Source: Gammaproteobacteria bacterium (GTDB lineage Bacteria; Pseudomonadota; Gammaproteobacteria; GCA-001735895). From it: a stretch of DNA of 18,051 bases. Positions 15,602 to 18,051 of this stretch are shown one piece after another (the first letter of the stretch is position 1; each line of letters opens with the position of its first letter). The DNA lies in contig WGBK01000285.1 in assembly GCA_015494335.1 (NCBI GenBank), positions 1 through 18,051 of the forward strand. Direction: 5' to 3'. The position numbers were made by a program, and so were the translations under genes. The notes under the pieces are model-generated. The model was not told the DNA's origin. It searched no databases and was given only the letters and a program-made list of their open reading frames with translations.

Positions 15602-16489
15602 ATGCAGATACAGTCGCAACATGGAATCGTCAGCTCGATCATGATGGAACCCTTTTCCGGCACACCGGACTCCTTCGGCTTCCGCGACCGCCTGCTCTCA
15701 TCGGCGAGCACGCAGACCGATATTCACCCCAGTCAGCGTATCGATGTATTCGACGAGGCCCTGCTCACCTTCGAGTCCCTGGAGCAGGCCCTCGACTACC
15801 TGACCAAGGTCATCGATCTTGCCACCTCAGATCCCTTGATGGCCAGCCAGTGCGTGGAACTGCGCTGCGGCCTTTGCTGGGGCGAATACTTCACTCACTC
15901 GGAGCAGTTCTACGGACCGGCGGTCAATCTCGCAACCCAGCTTTCCTTCCAGTCACGCAAGAACGAGATCCTCATCGGCGGAATGAACTGCGAGGTGGTC
16001 AAGCAATACATGGATGCCCGCAGTCATCTCGAATGCTTCATCCGCGACGAGAACGAACATCTGGTATCCATCGCCCTGGCCGAGGCCGATTCGACCATCA
16101 CCCAAATGAAGCTGGTGCAGTTGACCATCAAGTCCGAGAATTTCCGCCAGAGCTACACGCCACAACGGTTGCTGACCCTGGCCGTCGGTCGCTCACCGGC
16201 CTGCAACATCCATATCAAACAGGATCATGTATCCAGGCATCATGCCACCCTGACCCTGAAGGACGACCAACTCTTTCTCGAGGACCACAGTGCCAACGGC
16301 ACATTCGTCTATACCGAAGACCAGGAATTCTTTCTCTCGCGGGAAGGCATGAAACTGGGGCAGAAGGGTGAATTGTCTTTCGGCGCCAAGGCCGAGGACT
16401 ACCCTTCCCTGATCATCAGTTTCCGCTTCCACGGCCCGGGGGAGGAAACCGGCGAATACGAGATCTGTGGATACACCGCAAACCCGTAA
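15602..16489 (+). CDS. Degenerate class III nucleotide-cyclase domain fused to FHA domain
   Basis: A 295-residue protein with no signal peptide, presumably cytoplasmic. Residues ~47-160 match the second part of an adenylate/guanylate cyclase domain: DVFDEALLTFESLEQAL, then LRCGLCWGEYF, FYGPAVNLATQL and NEILIGG. The first metal-binding Asp segment is absent, and the catalytic Arg of the VNxAxRL motif is Gln (ATQL, Q113), so catalysis is unlikely. Residues ~180-280 are an FHA phosphothreonine-binding domain: VGRSPACNIHI (G196, R197), VSRHHATL (S211, R212, H214) and HSANGTFV (N232), all key residues present. This suggests a signalling adaptor that reads a phosphorylated partner. No kinase is in the window. 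It follows sco by 18 bp, so co-transcription is likely. There is no clear Shine-Dalgarno before 15602; ATG 15641-15643 (residue 14) is an alternative. The last 74 bp overlap the convergent surface-protein gene. Confidence 0.85.
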   Translation: MQIQSQHGIVSSIMMEPFSGTPDSFGFRDRLLSSASTQTDIHPSQRIDVFDEALLTFESLEQALDYLTKVIDLATSDPLMASQCVELRCGLCWGEYFTHSEQFYGPAVNLATQLSFQSRKNEILIGGMNCEVVKQYMDARSHLECFIRDENEHLVSIALAEADSTITQMKLVQLTIKSENFRQSYTPQRLLTLAVGRSPACNIHIKQDHVSRHHATLTLKDDQLFLEDHSANGTFVYTEDQEFFLSREGMKLGQKGELSFGAKAEDYPSLIISFRFHGPGEETGEYEICGYTANP

Positions 16490-18050
16490 GCAACAGCAAC
16501 CAGCCGATCCAGTCCAGGGCGCCACCACCGCCGGATGAGGTCGACCCACTGTTGTCACCGGTCTGATTCCGTGGCGTGGCGACTCCGCCAGGATCCCTGA
16601 TCAGGCCATTGGCCAGTCCGTCGCCGTCGTTCGGCCCGCCATCCTCGATCCACAGCAACACGCATTCATCCCCCTTATTCAGACCGGCGCGATACAGATT
16701 GGAGCCGGGTTCCGGACAGCCCTGCAAAGTCGATCGGGCCGAAGCCACGGAGTTGTTCGCATCCTGCTGAAAATCCTGCCAACCGGATGCCATCAGCTTC
16801 CGATAAACGGCGGCATCGCCAATTGGCGCCAGCTGGGGCAGCACCACGGGGACCGATTGTCCGGCCCAGGCCAAGCCTCCGATCTCGAAGTCGAACAGCC
16901 CGGACTCGAAATCATGGCTTTGCTGTGCCGGATCGATCGCTGCAAGAGGCGACTGGTTCCAGTACTGTTGCAGGTCGTCCAGGCTCAGGCCGACAGAGGC
17001 TCTACCCAAGCCGAAGGCCGTCGGTCCCAGCCTCAGACGCAATCTGGGCAGTGTTTGCAGACGAAGTTCGGGCTGCATGTCATCGGCAGCAAGGAAATGC
17101 CCGGCCTCGTCGGCATCGAGATAATCGGGGATCCCGTCCTCGTCACCATCGTCATAGCCCTCCTCCCGATCATTGAGGCCATCGCCATCCTGATCCATTC
17201 CGGCTGACAGTGCAGGTAAATTGGAAACCACGCGCAACAGAATCTCGGTTCGGGACATCATTTCCGGAACGCCATCGTCGGTCGCAACCAGCACAAGTGG
17301 ATATTCTCCGGGCTGCAGCGAGGAAGGATCAAACTGCCATACCGCCCCGGGTGTCTGCCCCAGCAACAGTCTTTCATCGGAAGCAGACCAGTCCAGGCTG
17401 TGCGTATCCGCCGCATTGACATCCCGGATCTGAGAGGACACCGTGACCATTCCGCCGCTCGGTTGAATCCAACGCACCGTCATGCCTCCCTGGCTGACAT
17501 GAATGGCCGGCAAGGGAGCCTGATTCTCCGTAACCAGCCATACGCGATGCACGGTTGACTGCCCCGCTCGAACATTACCGCCCTCGATCCACTCGAATAC
17601 CAGGGCCTCGTCTTGAAAGTCAGGCGGTATCGAAAATGCAATTTCGCCACTGCGACTGCCCGCAGGCACTGTTACCAGGCCTTTGTTCAACAGCACCCGG
17701 CCGGAGAGCTGTTCCGAGACCCGGTAGTGGAATTCAGCCACATGCAATCGGCTGCCGCCCCCCAGATAGAAGCGTACCCGGATCATCTGTCCCGCTTCAG
17801 CCCTTTGGTCCGGCTGGAAATCCAGCACGGGCGAAGTCTCCTGCACCTGCACGCTGCGGGTGACGCTGGCGCTGTTGCCGGCCTGGTCGGTGACGCGGTG
17901 GACGACGTTGTAGCTGCCCTGCAGGTCCGTATTGACGCTGCCGCTGACGACGATGGCGGCGCTGAGGTCGCCGTCGACGTTGTCGATGGCGGTGGCGCCG
18001 GGGTCGCTGAAGGTATCACCGACATTGACGGTCAGCGAGGCGTTGCCGAG
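16416..18050 (-). CDS. Surface protein with DUF5011-type Ig domain, choice-of-anchor U domain and GlyGly-CTERM tail (5' end beyond window)
   Basis: The frame is open through the right edge, so the start is outside; 544 codons are visible. At the edge is an Ig-like domain of the DUF5011 type (DNVDGDLSAAIVVSGSVNT...YNVVHRVTDQAGNSASVTRSV). Beta-rich segments follow, then a calcium-binding acidic repeat (DQDGDGLNDREEGYDDGDED, about nt 17120-17200). A choice-of-anchor U domain (about 16570-16900) is recognised by FDFEIGGL, QDANNSVASA and IEDGGPNDGDGLANG...DPGGVATP. The tail is a Gly/Ser stretch (SSGGGGALDW), one short hydrophobic helix (WIGWLLLLTGL) and a basic cluster (RCIHRSRIRR). That is the GlyGly-CTERM sorting signal, which in characterised cases (Vibrio VesB with rhombosortase RssP) marks T2SS-exported proteins cleaved by a rhomboid protease. 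A further FPPPGRGSGN tail follows the basic cluster, which is longer than usual. Confidence 0.9.
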   Translation of the reverse strand, partial: LGNASLTVNVGDTFSDPGATAIDNVDGDLSAAIVVSGSVNTDLQGSYNVVHRVTDQAGNSASVTRSVQVQETSPVLDFQPDQRAEAGQMIRVRFYLGGGSRLHVAEFHYRVSEQLSGRVLLNKGLVTVPAGSRSGEIAFSIPPDFQDEALVFEWIEGGNVRAGQSTVHRVWLVTENQAPLPAIHVSQGGMTVRWIQPSGGMVTVSSQIRDVNAADTHSLDWSASDERLLLGQTPGAVWQFDPSSLQPGEYPLVLVATDDGVPEMMSRTEILLRVVSNLPALSAGMDQDGDGLNDREEGYDDGDEDGIPDYLDADEAGHFLAADDMQPELRLQTLPRLRLRLGPTAFGLGRASVGLSLDDLQQYWNQSPLAAIDPAQQSHDFESGLFDFEIGGLAWAGQSVPVVLPQLAPIGDAAVYRKLMASGWQDFQQDANNSVASARSTLQGCPEPGSNLYRAGLNKGDECVLLWIEDGGPNDGDGLANGLIRDPGGVATPRNQTGDNSGSTSSGGGGALDWIGWLLLLTGLRCIHRSRIRRFPPPGRGSGN

Positions 18051-18051
18051 C

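Noticed and set aside
17783..18025. An 80-codon minus-strand frame rich in Ser, Pro and Ala at the right edge
   Set aside because: It is an out-of-frame reading of the GC-rich DUF5011-like domain, which is in frame with the downstream surface protein.

Overview
The window looks like a Gram-negative, probably gammaproteobacterial, chromosome segment. The reasons are type II secretion system (T2SS) genes, a periplasmic Sco-type protein, Sec signal peptides, and a GlyGly-CTERM (rhombosortase-type) C-terminus together with a choice-of-anchor U domain. I can place it no more finely than that. Coding density is high. I saw no tRNA, rRNA, CRISPR or insertion sequence.

Region 1 (1-4110, minus strand): a compact T2SS run in the order gspE-gspF-gspG-gspH-gspI, with gspI cut by the window edge. 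Genes are 2-36 bp apart or overlap. gspC and gspD, which usually precede gspE, are not there.

Region 2 (4225-14675, minus strand, immediately upstream of gspE): four genes for exported proteins. In transcription order they are a 1799-residue surface or secreted protein (SdrD-like and transthyretin-like modules, a right-handed beta-helix, and a choice-of-anchor Q-like end), a 410-residue multicopper-oxidase (MCO)-type protein, a 448-residue MCO-type protein, and a 787-residue copper-free MCO-like protein fused to four Ig/cadherin-like domains. The 410-residue protein has a type 1 copper site plus half of the trinuclear-cluster histidines. The 448-residue protein has the other half and has lost its type 1 cysteine. 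Together they hold one full set of MCO ligands. I read this as a split, heteromeric multicopper oxidase with a scaffold-like third paralogue. This is the most interesting feature of the window.

Region 3 (14676-15013): an AT-rich divergent intergenic region. It has a 9-bp direct repeat, a small palindrome, and a segment that could pair with the ribosome binding site of the 1799-residue gene.

Region 4 (15014-16489, plus strand): a Sco1/SenC-type copper or thiol protein, then a cytoplasmic protein joining a degenerate class III nucleotide-cyclase domain to an FHA domain.

Region 5 (16416-18050, minus strand, 5' end beyond the window): a large surface protein with a DUF5011-type Ig-like domain, a calcium-binding acidic repeat, a choice-of-anchor U domain and a GlyGly-CTERM tail. 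Its 3' end overlaps the FHA gene by 74 bp.

Proposed working model (inference): the MCO proteins cross the inner membrane unfolded by Sec, receive copper in the periplasm with help from the Sco protein, and leave the cell folded through the adjacent T2SS. Outside they would assemble with the large scaffold proteins as an extracellular oxidase. The substrate cannot be told from sequence. Metal ions such as Mn(II) or Fe(II) are one possibility among several.
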